From: Piper betle
Lineage: Eukaryota; Streptophyta; Magnoliopsida; Piperales; Piperaceae
Assembly: GCA_033002965.1 (NCBI GenBank)
Contig: JAURVB010014127.1
Coordinates: forward strand, 18,437-82,436
Reading direction: 5' to 3'
DNA length: 64,000 bases
Shown here: piece after piece, positions 1 through 11,690 of the stretch
Position numbering within the stretch: the first letter of the stretch is position 1
Layout: every line of letters begins with the position of its first letter
Made by a program: the position numbers and the translations under genes
Notes under the pieces: generated by a model
Database searches by the model: none
What the model saw: the letters and a program-made list of their open reading frames with translations, nothing else
What the model was told of the DNA's origin: nothing

Positions 1-2447
1 AATCTTGACTCACATGACTACTACTGCTGTGGTAGACTCTCAAGCAAGTGCCTGGCCGCCGATCGATGCCGCCCAGCCCGGCCACGGCGTCGCCCTGCCG
101 CCCCGACCAGGTCCGGCCCCCATCGGACCGCCGCGACGCGAGGAAGCCACGCCGCGACGCCGCGCCCGCGTTGCGCTTCCGTCGCCGATCCCGCCACCGG
201 CGACCAGCGCCGCCGCGATCGGTCGGTCGCCTCAGCACCCTCAGCCTTCCAGCGACCTTCCCCGACTGGAACGGAGGCCGTCGCCACCGTGGCCGGCCGG
301 ATCTAGCGACCCATCGCCGCCGGCTCTGTTTTGTCATTTTCCGGCGAGCCGCCGCCTCCATTGGCCACGCTGATGTCATAGATGAGTCGGGCTCGCCGAG
401 CCGGTTCCGAGGGTACCCAACACAACCACTTTCCGGCCAGTAGACGCCGCCGGCGATTGTCGCCGGAAAACCACCGGAAGCCGCCGGAAAACCACCAGCA
501 GCTGCCGGAAAATCGGAATTTTTGGAATTCACTGGAATTCACCGGATCTTCCGCGGGGCTCACCCAGTCGAGCCCGATCGAGCTTCGGATGCCGATGAGC
601 GCCGAATTTGAGCTCCGAGACACGCGACGGAACCCTAGCCGTCGCCGATTGCCGACTACGTGAGGTATAATTACCTCCGATTGAGTTATTTAAAATTGAT
701 GATGATTGTTAGTATAGCATGTTAAAATTGAGTAGTTATTATGATGAATGTTAAGATTAGGAATGAAGTAAACATGTGCATGATGTGATTAACAGAGAAT
801 GAAGGTTAAATGAGCTAATGAAGTAAAGTAAATTTGAGTATGATAATCGAGTACAACGTAACTTAGGAAATATAATAAAATAGGTGTTAATAGGATAAGT
901 TGGAATTATTTTTACATTTATAATTGTTGATTGTTATGGTTGATGTTTGTATTGTGGTGTGATGGTCATGTCGGATTTGATGCATCATTTAGTTAGCGGG
1001 CGTTAGTATTTAGTTTTGATGTGTAGGTACGGAGTAGGAGCTCGCCGCCTAGGCGCGATGACACGCTTGGAGCTTCTACCAGGTCCGTTTAGGACTCGTC
1101 TGTTTTACTCTTTTCTATTGTATGTTTGTTTTAATGTCTGCAGGACGGGTTAAGTGGCGTTTTATCGGATCCCACTTAACTCGGGCCATTTAACCGAATA
1201 GTTTTCCGGATTAATAACCCCTCGAGGATGAGATCCCTCGAGGATGATTTCGAAAACAAGATCCACCACAAGTTGCCTTCGGGCCTATTATATAAATCCC
1301 TACCCAGTCCTATATATATGTAGTTTTCGCGTTTTCAGTGAGACGAGAGATGGAGAAATCGACTGCACGTACCATGCAGAGGATGCCGTGACAGTCAAAG
1401 CGGGCTCTGGATTAGTGCCAGCGGACTGTTCCATTCCCGAGGGATCCTGACAACTCCGCGTTTGAGTTCCTCACACCCGGAGAACGTGGAGGTTTACGGG
1501 TACTGTTTAGTACAGCGCATGTCCGGACTTGTGGTTCAAAGGGTACTAAAGGCGACTGCCTGAGAGTACTCGGCCTTCGTGCTCAAGGCCAGGAGAAATA
1601 TGGAGGTAAGGAGAGGGCTTAGGATAAAGTTTCACGAGAAGTACTGAAAAAGAAGTGCTGAGAGTAGCACAGTACCAGCAGCAGAGCAGTAAGTTCGGGA
1701 TGCTACCGGGTCTGCAGCCCAGTGGCTCCTCAGTAGTGCCCTTCAGAGTGTTCACGTGGAGTATATGTTGTTTTCATTCATATGAGAGTTTGCTCTCATA
1801 GCCAGTTTGTTATAGATATTTTCTTTTCGGACCAGTAACGCTTGTTACTGACGTTTTTCTTATATATATGTAGGTGATAAGCACGAGATGGATGTGCCGG
1901 CCGGGACGGAGGAGCAATAAGGTCTTCTGCACACACACATCGGGTGATTGAATGTTTAATGTTTTGTTTATGATGTTATTTTATAAACATGCTATGAGTA
2001 AATGTTTGAGGCATGACAATGAGATGAAATGAAATGATCAGAGTAGCGCAGCAAAAGTGTGATGGGTTGAAACCCAAGCTTCAGAATGAGTGTATAGTAG
2101 ATTAGATTCTGTGTGAATGAAATTGTTTGATACTTGGTTATATATATTTTTATATGTATATTTGACAGGGTGGCCCCTAATTGCATTTTTAGGGGAAATT
2201 CTGTCCGTCATATTTCAAAACTTTTATTAATTTTTATCGGGATGGTTTTGGTGTGTACTCTGACTTGCATGTCATTCATGTAGTACCATGTTAGGTTTGT
2301 GTATTCATCCATGCATTGCGAGTTGTATCTTCATCTTAAGACGCCGAGATTGGATCCGCACGAGTTAGGTTCGGGTTAGCCGACCTAACCGGGGCCTGTA
2401 ACATGTCGGTTCGGTTCACGAGTGTGAACCGGATTTGGGGTGTTACA
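1..2447 (-). mobile_element. LTR retrotransposon remnant, gypsy-like long LTR or LTR plus leader
   Basis: The right edge ends in tgttaca at 2441-2447. Read on the minus strand this gives a TGTAACACCCC start, a terminus often seen on plant Ty3/gypsy LTRs. The stretch has no supportable coding ORF. It holds a GC-rich part (1-660) and lower-GC parts (660-2440), as in long chromovirus-type LTRs or leaders. The other end lies outside the window, so length, target-site duplication and solo status cannot be judged. The element has inserted into the copia-type LTR starting at 2448. The gypsy assignment is inference from the terminus only. Confidence 0.5.
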
Positions 2448-3397
2448 TAGGGTGTGTGAGTAATCTTTTTGTACATCTCTTTATATATTTGATGCACTGT
2501 AATCTTGGTTGAAGTAGTGAATTGTTCGTTGTTGCCTGTGGTTTTTGACTCTCGATTGAAGGAGGGTTTTCCACGTTAATTTTCTGTCCTTTTGTGGTTT
2601 TGTTTTATCTTATTTCTTAGGTCTTATTTTCTCATTATTATTATTCGTTGTGGTTGACTCCAATTTTAGGAATTTTTCTCAACAATTGACGTCGTACTAA
2701 ACCAGTGGATGGAAAAAAGTTGAGTTTTTGCTCAACTTTGGTGAACTTGCACTAACAAGTAGGATGCAACGAACAAGTGGAGCAAGAGTTTGGACTGGTG
2801 TGTTCCAATCGCTAGACTCTAAGTGGGAGATTGTTAATATGTGTAATTGTATTAATGATATGTAGCCTATTGTCACACTCGGAATACTAAAGAAATCTCG
2901 AAATATTAACAGAGGTGGCTGTTAGTTGTTCCATGGAAATTGAAAGGTCTCAAAGTTTCTCTATAAATTAAATTTCATTTGCCTCATTCTTAGAAGACAA
3001 GTAAAAGGCAAGACAAGCAGAAGGCAAGACAAGCAGAAGAAAAGACAAGAAAAAGAGAGATAGAGAGAGATATAGTTATAAAAGAAGAGAGAAAAATATT
3101 CACGAGTTTATCTTATACGGAGTATTGAGAGACAGTGAAATTCTGTAATCTCAATAATATAGGGTGTGTGAGTAATCTTTTTGTATATTTCTTTTTATAT
3201 TTAATGTCTGTAATCTTTGGTTGAAGTAGTGAATTGTTTGTTGTTGCCCGTAGTTTTTGACTCTCGATTGAAGGAGGGTTTTCTACGTTAAATCTCTGCA
3301 TTTTTGTGGTTTTGTTTTATCTTATTTCTTAGGTTTTATTTTCCCATTATTTTTGTTCGCTGTGGTTGATCTCCAATTTTGAGAATTTTTCTCAACA
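2448..3397 (+). mobile_element. Short copia-like LTR element (TRIM/deletion derivative), 5' LTR interrupted
   Basis: The sequence at 2449-2684 is repeated with a few differences at 3161-3397, and both copies end in tctcaaca. A purine tract (aagtgggaga, 2821-2830) lies directly before TGTTAATATG at 2832, the classic polypurine tract and LTR start of Ty1/copia elements. The internal region is only about 147 bp (2685-2831) and has no coding capacity and no clear primer-binding site. This is a miniature or internally deleted element. Its 5' LTR is cut at 2447/2448 by the gypsy-like element on the left. Confidence 0.7.
2832..3397 (+). repeat. 3' LTR of the copia-like element
   Basis: A 566-bp LTR with TGTT at the start and AACA at the end. 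It contains an AG-rich purine stretch at about 3000-3090. Its last 237 bp match the surviving part of the 5' LTR (2449-2684). Confidence 0.7.
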
Positions 3398-4059
3398 TAT
3401 ACAAGCTTATGATATGATCGAAAGATACAAAAGCTTTTTACATTGGACATAAAAATTGATAGAACACCATAATATATGAAACCGACGTCTGTATAACATA
3501 ATCCATCAATCATCAAGCTTAGCTCTAATCAAAACATCAGTTACGTCAAGGAATGCTTTCAATCGATATAAACGTTTTGGTTTGATTGGAACCCAAAGAT
3601 ATGTAGGCCTCAAGTTAACATAAACTATGAGTTCATAGCACAATCAGTTGGAAGCCCTTTAACCGGAAAACATAAACAAATCATCCACCCAACAAACCCC
3701 CATTGTTTATCATCTTTTTTATCAGAATAATATTGAATCTGGGTGGGATCAAGATTGAACAACGGTGGGTGAAATGTCCTCTTGCTGTAGCAGATATCTT
3801 CCCCAAATCTCCATATATATCTCATACCTTCCATTTCCACCATTTGTCAACACTTGCCACACCAAACTCTTCAGCTTATACATATGCATATATAATGCTA
3901 AAGATATTTAACAGTGTCCTTACTACGTGTCGTTGGGAGTAGATGGTAGTCTTCAAGTTCTTGTCTTAGATGTAGAAAAAAAAACAGTCATGAAATGTTA
4001 TGAATCACCAACATCTGTGAATTGAAATTTAATGGGAAATCTGATGTGGGTCTTTTCGG
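3398..4059. other. Intergenic, no gene recognised
   Basis: AT-rich sequence with short ORFs on both strands and no recognisable family. A minus-strand ORF at 3625-3843 has a non-random look (a run of aromatic and proline residues) but no identified homologue, no splice partners and no conserved motif that I can name. Confidence 0.4.
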
Positions 4060-4215
4060 TGCAGTTTGATTGATATGAATTCTGAGGCTTCCTTCAATGG
4101 TAGCGTTGCTGCTAATAAAGATAAGATGCTTCAAGAGCTTCATCGAACTAAAAAGATATTTGTTGCTGTTGATCGGTTGTATGATTCTTTTTTGCTTCCT
4201 CTTGAGTTTATCTCG
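4060..4215 (+). pseudogene. Orphan exon-like ORF, unidentified
   Basis: The reading frame from 4066 encodes a polar, helix-prone segment of about 48 residues (IDMNSEASFNGS, then ANKDKMLQELHRTKKIF, ending FLLPLE) before it runs into repeat DNA at about 4219. Composition and codon use look like a real exon. An AG sits just upstream (gtgcag, about 4060-4065). No neighbouring exons were found on either side. The protein family is not recognised. It could be a captured or leftover gene fragment. Confidence is low that it is functional. Confidence 0.25.
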
Positions 4216-4218
4216 TAC

Positions 4219-4572
4219 GTTTATCTTAATTTTATGTACCTTATTTATTATCATATCGAGTTTATAACCTAGTATAATATATATTTAGTTCAATAAAGTC
4301 AAATCAAGTTTAAATTTTAAAATTATAAATAAAATATTTTATAAATATTTATAATGTATTTTATCATTGATATTTATTAAATACCCATTAAAAATAGGTT
4401 TATCCTAATTTTATATACCTTATTTATTATCATAACGAGTTTATAACCCAGTACAAGATATATTTAGTTCAACAAAGTCGAATCAAGTATTAGGTTTTAA
4501 AATTATAAATAATATATTTTATAAATATTTAAAATGTATTTTATTATCGATATTTATTAAATACCCATTAAA
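4219..4572. repeat. Tandem duplication, about 179 bp x 2
   Basis: The segment beginning gtttatcttaattttatg at 4219 recurs at 4398 with a few substitutions. Both copies run to aaatacccattaaa. The unit includes a phrase like atatatttagttcaa that is also present near 39,900, so it may derive from a dispersed repeat. Confidence 0.8.
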
Positions 4573-5230
4573 ATATTATAATTTTCAACAAAAAAATCGG
4601 ATTTTGTAAAAAAATTATATTAAAAAATTATGTACAAGTTACAATGATACAAAGGCCTTTAATTATGCTAGATTTGAAGATGGTATGTAGTATATTAGGT
4701 ACAATTGGATAGTACGATGTGATATTTAAAATTATAAATATATCTTTTTACAAATGAACATTATATTATATATTATATATACTTGAATACAATAAGTTTA
4801 AAAATTATATATCGTTAAGTTATGGGTGATTTCAGAAGTTATATATTGAAAAAAGTTGCAGTCAACTCATATAATTTCAAATGAGTAATTATGTACATAA
4901 TTTATGTACATTAATGTATATATTCACTTTTTTTATCTGCAAAGCTGGTATAAATGATTCTTTGTTTCCTTGTACTTGGTTGAAACATATGTGCATATTA
5001 ATGTAATCTAAGACCACTTTGATTATGGTTATAGAGGAGAAAATATTGAGGCAATGAATGTTGAATCCAGAGGGGCTGATCAGTGCACTAAATTTCATTA
5101 AATCAAACAACTAACTTAAGTGGTTGTAATAATTGTCTCAATTAATATATGATCAAAGTCAGCAATTAATTTCTTGCTCATATGAAAATTATTAAATAAT
5201 TTGTCAAGTTAGTAATCTTGTCTCCTGCAA

Positions 5231-5833
5231 TGGGCATGAGTGGAGCTAGCTCCCAAGGTTGTGACTAGATTCGACTCAACTTAAACTCAATTAATTTTAA
5301 ACTCGATTTAAAACTTAGATCATAAAAAAATCGACTCAACCTAATTATAGTAGAGCCAGTTTCGAGTTATATCAAACTCGATTCAATTTAACTTAAAAAA
5401 CTCTATTCGATTTAAAACTAAGCTCGAATCAACTCGATATCTAATATGAAACTTTAGTAATTATTTTTCTTTAACAATATATGGATAATATAATATTAAA
5501 AATAATAATTTGGTATAAAAATAATTAAATAAAAATAATCTAATATTTATTATATAATTATCAATTATAAAGAATATCATTTATATTTTCATAAAAAATA
5601 AAAAATAAAAATATTGCATTATAGATAATAAACTAGATCTTCAAATTTATGGTGATGAAAATCGAACAAAACTAATGCTCGACTCAAACTCGAGCAGGCT
5701 TAATCCAAACTTGATCAAGGTCGATTTGAATTAACTCTAATTCAAACTAAAATAACTTGAACTCAAAACTTGATTCGTTTATAAAATAAGCCAAATTCGA
5801 GTTGGGCCAAACTTGACTCTCCGCTCATGCCCA
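5231..5833. mobile_element. Non-autonomous inverted-repeat element (hAT-like MITE candidate)
   Basis: TGGGCATGAGTGGAG at 5231-5245 is matched in inverted orientation by CTCCGCTCATGCCCA at 5819-5833 (14 of 15 positions). The right end followed outward reads, on the minus strand, CAGGGTTGGGC, which resembles hAT termini. The interior is filled with degenerate AACTCGA/TCGAGTT words and an AT-rich middle, with no ORF. A convincing target-site duplication was not found, so the superfamily is inference. Confidence 0.55.
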
Positions 5834-5840
5834 ACCCTGC

Positions 5841-7174
5841 CTGCATCAAACATCTTGTCATCTTCACACAACATCTTTTATAGTTTGATACTTCTTAACA
5901 TGAACATACAATAAAAATCATCACACACTATATTATATATGTACCAATACTTGTTCCCTAATTAACATATTAAAAAAACTTTATAGTACCATAAATATAA
6001 TAAGGTGCAACTTGGTAAATCTAGGGTGATAACTGTGTGACAAATATTTTTTTGAATAATAAATTACTAATTTAGCATAGAATAATTAGCTAAAAATTTA
6101 TATAAAGAGAATCAAACTAACTATTTTATTCCTAAGAAGATATATTATGATAAAGTAAGCATTGGGCTTCTATTCACATCTTGTGCTTGTTGCCAATGAC
6201 CCCTTGAAACATTGAAGAACCAAAAGCCACATACCCAATGCCCAAATCCCTTCCCCCAAGGAATACATTTACTTATTATATTATGATATGTATAAATTTT
6301 ATGTGCATCTCTATGTTGCTATACCCAATATGTATTGGTTTTTAATGGCCATTTAATACGCGTATAAATAATGAAATTACACAAAAAAAATAGTTTAGGA
6401 TTATAAATTCACAGAAAAGGTAAATAATAATTATTCTAGATTAAATTGTAATATAAATTCTAAGACTTGTCACTTTTTGGTCTCTTGTATTAGACCCTTT
6501 GATTTAATATATTGATTGATATACCAATACTCATTTTAAATGCTTATTATGTAGTATTTTAATTTCATATATTAGTTGTTATTAAGTTTGATCAGAAAAA
6601 TTGAATAAACTATTGTAATTTTAGATGGTCTATTAATAAATTTATCTTTTAAAAGCCCTTTTATACGATTTCTACTCGTGGAATTCTGTTTGTAAGAATA
6701 GTTGACGCACGAAAGATAAAAAAAGTTAATGTATTTGTCATTTAGAATCATTGCCCTTATTGGATAAACTTTTATCAACAAAAGCCCTTAATAAAATTAT
6801 ACCAAATATACTGAAAAAATTTTTAATTAAAATTTAGTCAGAGAAAAAAGATTGATATCTACCCCTTCACCATTTGATTTCATAGTTTTAAATATTATAT
6901 CCTACCAACCAGTCTTGCTCCTTATATTATATTATGTACTATCTTCAAATCCGATACTCATTCATTATCTTCATAAAATTTTATTTTGTATCCAAATTTT
7001 GTTTTAATTTTTTTTGCAAAATTTATTTCTTTTTAAAAAATAAGCTGGTATTTAAATAACATTTAAGTAAATATCGATGACAATATTAATTTTTAATATT
7101 TAATATAATATCTTATTTATAATATTAAATTTTAGTTGAATATGGTTCGATCCAGTCGAATCAAATAAACGCTG

Positions 7175-7176
<2 letters not shown>
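5841..7176. other. Intergenic AT-rich DNA
   Basis: No coding region or recognisable mobile element. The sequence is strongly AT-biased with short homopolymers. Confidence 0.5.

Positions 7177-7213
<37 letters not shown>
7177..7213. repeat. (TA)n microsatellite
   Basis: Uninterrupted alternating TA run of about 37 bp, some 560 bp upstream of the small-GTPase start codon. Confidence 0.9.
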
Positions 7214-7215
<2 letters not shown>

Positions 7216-7771
7216 ATTATGATAACTGATACAGTAGTATTAACTACATTAATACAGTTGGATAGTTAAAATTTGGACTTAATAAAAAAATTTTATATAC
7301 AAACAAATCCAATACTCTTATATTCAGTTTTGGAGGGTAAGGATACGTATATAGCAAAAATACGTATCGATACATATATACGAAAATACATACATTTTGT
7401 CTGGTCCAACCAATGCCCCTTCCCTCTATTTTTTACACTGCGACACCACCAAGAAGCCGGCGTACACGACCATCCTTCCTGCCCTTCTCTGCAACTACCA
7501 ACAAAGGTCAACCATCGTCTCCTCTCTTCCCTTCTCGATAAGCCCCACCATCACCATTTGCGACTTCCTTGTCGTATACACACAACTACTGCTACGCATA
7601 CAACCATGGACAACGTCAATACCTCCCATCTACTGAGTTATATAGCTAGAACATTTCTCATTGTTTTCCTCCAATAAATTCTTCAAAAGGGTGCCAAGTC
7701 CATGGCCAGGGCTTCCTTCCCATGACCTGCTTACGTTCCATGGCCGCTGCTGGTCCCGAGGTGAGCTAAAC

Positions 7772-9672
7772 ATGGCGACGCAGCTCTGCCGGCGGGTCAT
7801 GCATGTTAACCTCGGGGGTGTTATTCATCGGGTGTCCTTCTTCCGGCGCTTCTTTCGGCTGCTCTGGGATCGGATTCTGCTCTGCTCCACCGGCCGGCCG
7901 CGGCGGTACCGCCGGCTCCGGCGCTGCTCCTCTGGCTTGCCGATGAGTGGTGTGGAGGGGGAGGCTTTGAGGGAGCCGGTGACATGCTCAGGCGCGGTGG
8001 GGGGTGAGGATTTGGTGGTGGTGAAGATAAGCTTGTTGGGTGATTGTCAGATTGGCAAGACGAGCTTCATGGTAATTGTTGTTCTGGAGATTGATCCAAT
8101 GTATTTTTTTGGTAGGTTGCTCGGTTGGTTGATGTTGGTGTTCTTCTGTGTTTTTGTTGTTGAATACTTGTTGCAATCATGGAAGGTCAAGTATGTTGGG
8201 GATGAGGAGGAGAAAAGGTGTCTTCAATTGTCAGGTTTGAACAAGATGGACAAAGTGTTAGCTGTGCAAGGAGCTCGGATTGCTTACAGTATCTGGGATG
8301 TTGGAGGTGAGGAGTTTGTTTTGTTCAATATTTTGGGTTCTTTTGCTCTGCAAATGTTGAAGGTTTTGGTTTTTTTCTGAACAAGATTAATTTTGTTCGA
8401 TTGATTAATCTGGTAGGTGACCATCAATGTCTTGACCATGTACCAATAGCCTGCAAAGATGCGGCAGCGATAATGATCATGTTTGATCTAACAAGTCGAC
8501 GCACTCTGAACAGGTGCATCAGCTGTCCTGTCTTTTTGAAGTTTTCTTTCAGAGTATCATCAATCAACCTTGTTTATAAAGATAGCTATGCAAGTATACG
8601 TTTAATGGGTATTTTCCACAAGTTCTATATGCACGGAAGTGGTGATTATTAGAGGTTCTGATATGGAAGGTTGGTTTGAATGCAGTGCTCTTGGATGGTA
8701 TCAGCAAGCAAGGAGACATAACCAGGTAGCTTAATCTGTCTTCCCAGAACTAGCATTCTTTTGTTCTCATTAATTATGATGGGCACCAAACATGTTTAAG
8801 CCTACCGACCAAGATCGATGCCTTACAATTTTCCTTTTAAAGGACAACAAAGTTTAGTATAACAAACCTGAAAATTTCCAGAATTGATTATTTTCTTCTA
8901 CAGACAGCAATTCCTGTTTTGATTGGGACTAAGTTTGATGATTTCGCCCAACTCCCACTTAACATACAATGGACAATTGTGAGCCAGGTAACTTCAAATC
9001 TCTCTCCTCTCTTTTTTGGTTTTATAATCACAATGACATCAACTCCACCCAGGAAAGAAAAGTTGTTAGCTAGATAAAAAAAACCAGCTTGGTCCTACTC
9101 CTGATAAAACTTCAACAAACCTGTTCATGACTTGATGTGAAGTACAAGTCTATGCCCTTTCAATGGGTGGATGGTCAATTGGTCATGGACCACACCACCG
9201 CCGACGGCAAGAAGAAGCATCTCAGAAAGTTATGAACTTTGGCCTTTGTTTTTTCATGTGTTGAACTTTTCTTCTTTTTCTTTGCATTTGTCCAACAACT
9301 TGGCTGTTTTCAATTCCAATTTCCAACCATGAATCTCAAACATGGTGCGCAAATTTCCACCCTGAAACTTCAAAAACTACCCATCAAACGTGCGTACACA
9401 TACATGCTTTGTCATAATAATCCACACAAGTTGGCCTCATAATCTATGACTTCATCCTATTTTTTTCTGGGAATCTGATCTTGAGCCATATCTGAATGTT
9501 AAAACAGGCAAGGGCGTACGCGAGAGCAATGAAGGCGACCCTCTTCTTCTCGAGTGCAACCCATAACATAAACGTTAGCAAGATCTTCAAGTTCATCACG
9601 GCCAGGCTATTCAACCTGCCATGGACTGTTGAGAGGAACCTCACCATTGGAGAGCCCATCATAGATTTCTGA
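7772..9672 (+). CDS. Septum-promoting GTP-binding protein 1-like small GTPase (Spg1/Tem1 family)
   Basis: Plant orthologue of the yeast Spg1/Tem1 GTPase that triggers septation and mitotic exit; the plant role is less certain. Six exons (7772-8071, 8186-8306, 8417-8513, 8686-8725, 8904-8987, 9508-9672) join in frame to 268 residues. The N-terminal ~85 residues are an Arg-rich extension typical of plant members (about 270-290 aa). The G1 P-loop GDCQIGKTS lies at about residues 90-98, the G3-like WDVGG ends exon 2, GTKFDDF in exon 5 takes the place of N/TKxD, and SSAT in exon 6 is G5. The C-terminus LPWTVERNLTIGEPIIDF is characteristic of the family. There is no C-terminal prenylation CaaX motif. 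The ATG at 7772 is chosen because the basic extension starts there and exon phases agree. No frame breaks. Confidence 0.93.
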
Positions 9673-11137
9673 TCCCTCTTCTCTTCTTCTTAACCGGTGC
9701 ATGACCTTTTTTTATACCAGGGTGTACATGCTCACACATGACATGGTGAAAGTAGCAAAACAAAAATTGCGTCTGTTTGTTTGTGATTGAGTTATCGATG
9801 GACAGACAAGCTCATGGTGAAGAAATGCTAACATGTTGAGGTGAGGTAGATGCAGAATTATGATCATTGACACAATGTAACATGGTTGATATCAATCACC
9901 ATTTAGCTAGATTGGCTCCGGGTCGATCCCAATTCACAGTCGTACACGGCATTGGAGACTTGAATTGATGCTGGTCCATTTTCCACCGTCGCCTTTTATT
10001 GTTTGTCACCGATCATCACGGACTTAGACTTGTTAACACAGTTTTAATTTAATTTTATTTTATTTTATTTTACTCTCCTTGGAGGGCTCTCCAATTATTT
10101 ATTGTTTTAGTAATTGATTTGATTCATAAAAATTATTAAATTATATTATTTTTTTAAAAAATTATTATCATTATTAAAAATTTTATTTATATTATTTGAT
10201 TTTTAATATATAAGATTTTGATTTGACTTGGTCGTTTTGTTTCAGATTTTGCTTGGGTTTTTAAACTATGCATTGATATTATTTTAATTTTCAAATAATA
10301 TTACTCTAATGGATTTATAGTTAGTGGGGAATATATTTACTTTAATTGGGTTAAAATTTATTTAATTAAATTTAAAAATAATAAACAATAGACATTAAAA
10401 AATATGTTGTTTATGAATTTTAAAATACTGTAATTTTAACCCAAAAAACTAGATTTGAAAAATTTTCAAATTTGAAAATTATGTACCGAATACAGATAGT
10501 ACAAACACATATATTATATTAAGTAAAACCAAATAATAGGACATGATATTTTTTAAATATGCCTAAGAATATAATGTGTGCAGGATTTCGATTTCGGGAG
10601 ACAATAGATAATGACTACTAACCACCATTGCATGTTTTCATTGCCTTAATCTATTCTATGGAGATGTTTATAATTAGCTGGATTGGAATTGATTTGACAC
10701 CAATTAATCATAGAAAGAAATGTTCAGATAACTTGGTTGAACTCGATTTGGCATTATTTTATTTAATTGTAATTTATAAGAATTTCAAATCGAGTTACGA
10801 ACGGCTTTTCAAATTGTTAGCATACTCACACAAATCAAAATAGGCCTTTCAAGGAGGAAAAAATAAATGAGATTCGATTACATAAAATTTGTCCAAATAT
10901 TAGTATATTTTGAATTGGCCGAGATTAGTCCAGGCAAATTAAATAATATATCATCCATTTCATATTAATGTACGACTTTTTTCCGATTTCGTATAGGTTC
11001 GCCTTTTCCACCACAAATTTATTAACAATTACTTAATAATAAATACCTAAATTAATGCAATCCTATATAATAATAATAATAATTATTATTATTATTATTA
11101 TTAAAATTTTGGTGTATAATTTTACCCAAATTAAAAA
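9673..11137. other. Intergenic region between the GTPase and GCP2
   Basis: 3' flank of the GTPase gene followed by AT-rich DNA. No gene or recognisable transposon. The small ORF at 10628-10843 has no recognisable features. Confidence 0.5.
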
Positions 11138-11525
11138 ATGGTAAATTTTACTTATAAATATTTGTAATCAAATTAATCAGTGATGATGTAAGAAAACAAA
11201 AAATAAAATATATTAATAGATAAATGTATACTTTTAATTGTATTACTTAAACTAAATAAATGAATAATATATAAGTATAATCATATTATTCAAATTATAA
11301 AAAAATTACCTATATTTTATCTATTGAAAAAAATGGTAAATTTTACCAATAAATATTTGTGATCACATTAATCAGTGAAGATGTAAGAAAATATATTAAT
11401 AGATAAATGTATACTTATAATTATATTACTTGAATTAAATAAATTAATATATATATATATATATATATAAAGAATAATCATATTATTCGAATTAAAAAAA
11501 ATTACCCATATTTTATTTATTAGAA
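11138..11525. repeat. Tandem duplication, about 195 bp x 2
   Basis: atggtaaattttac at 11138 recurs at 11333, followed in both copies by the same sequence (ataaatatttgt, gatgtaagaaaa, agataaatgtatac). The second copy carries an expanded TA run at about 11447-11470. Confidence 0.8.
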
Positions 11526-11583
11526 GAATGATTAGCCCTAGGTCAGTTCTCTCCCCCCTCCCTCCCCTCCCCCAATTCAATTG

Positions 11584-11664
11584 ATGATGGTCGAATTCGA
11601 TCCCCCATCGCTCCCGAAGCTGCGAAAAGGTATGATCTTTGCTCTATTTTGCTCATTTCCATGA
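11584..11664 (+). promoter_or_regulatory. Possible upstream ORF in the GCP2 leader
   Basis: A 26-codon ORF (MMVEFDPPSLPKL...) starts with ATG ATG 107 bp before the GCP2 start and ends at 11664, before that start. A GTATGA donor-like site inside it (after gcgaaaag) means it could instead be part of a spliced leader exon. It matters only if the transcript starts upstream of 11584. Confidence 0.3.
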
Positions 11665-11690
11665 ACTAGATCGCCCATTGTTCGCCTTCG

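Noticed and set aside
3625..3843. Minus-strand ORF with aromatic-rich sequence
   Set aside because: Looks somewhat protein-like, but I could not link it to any family or to further exons.
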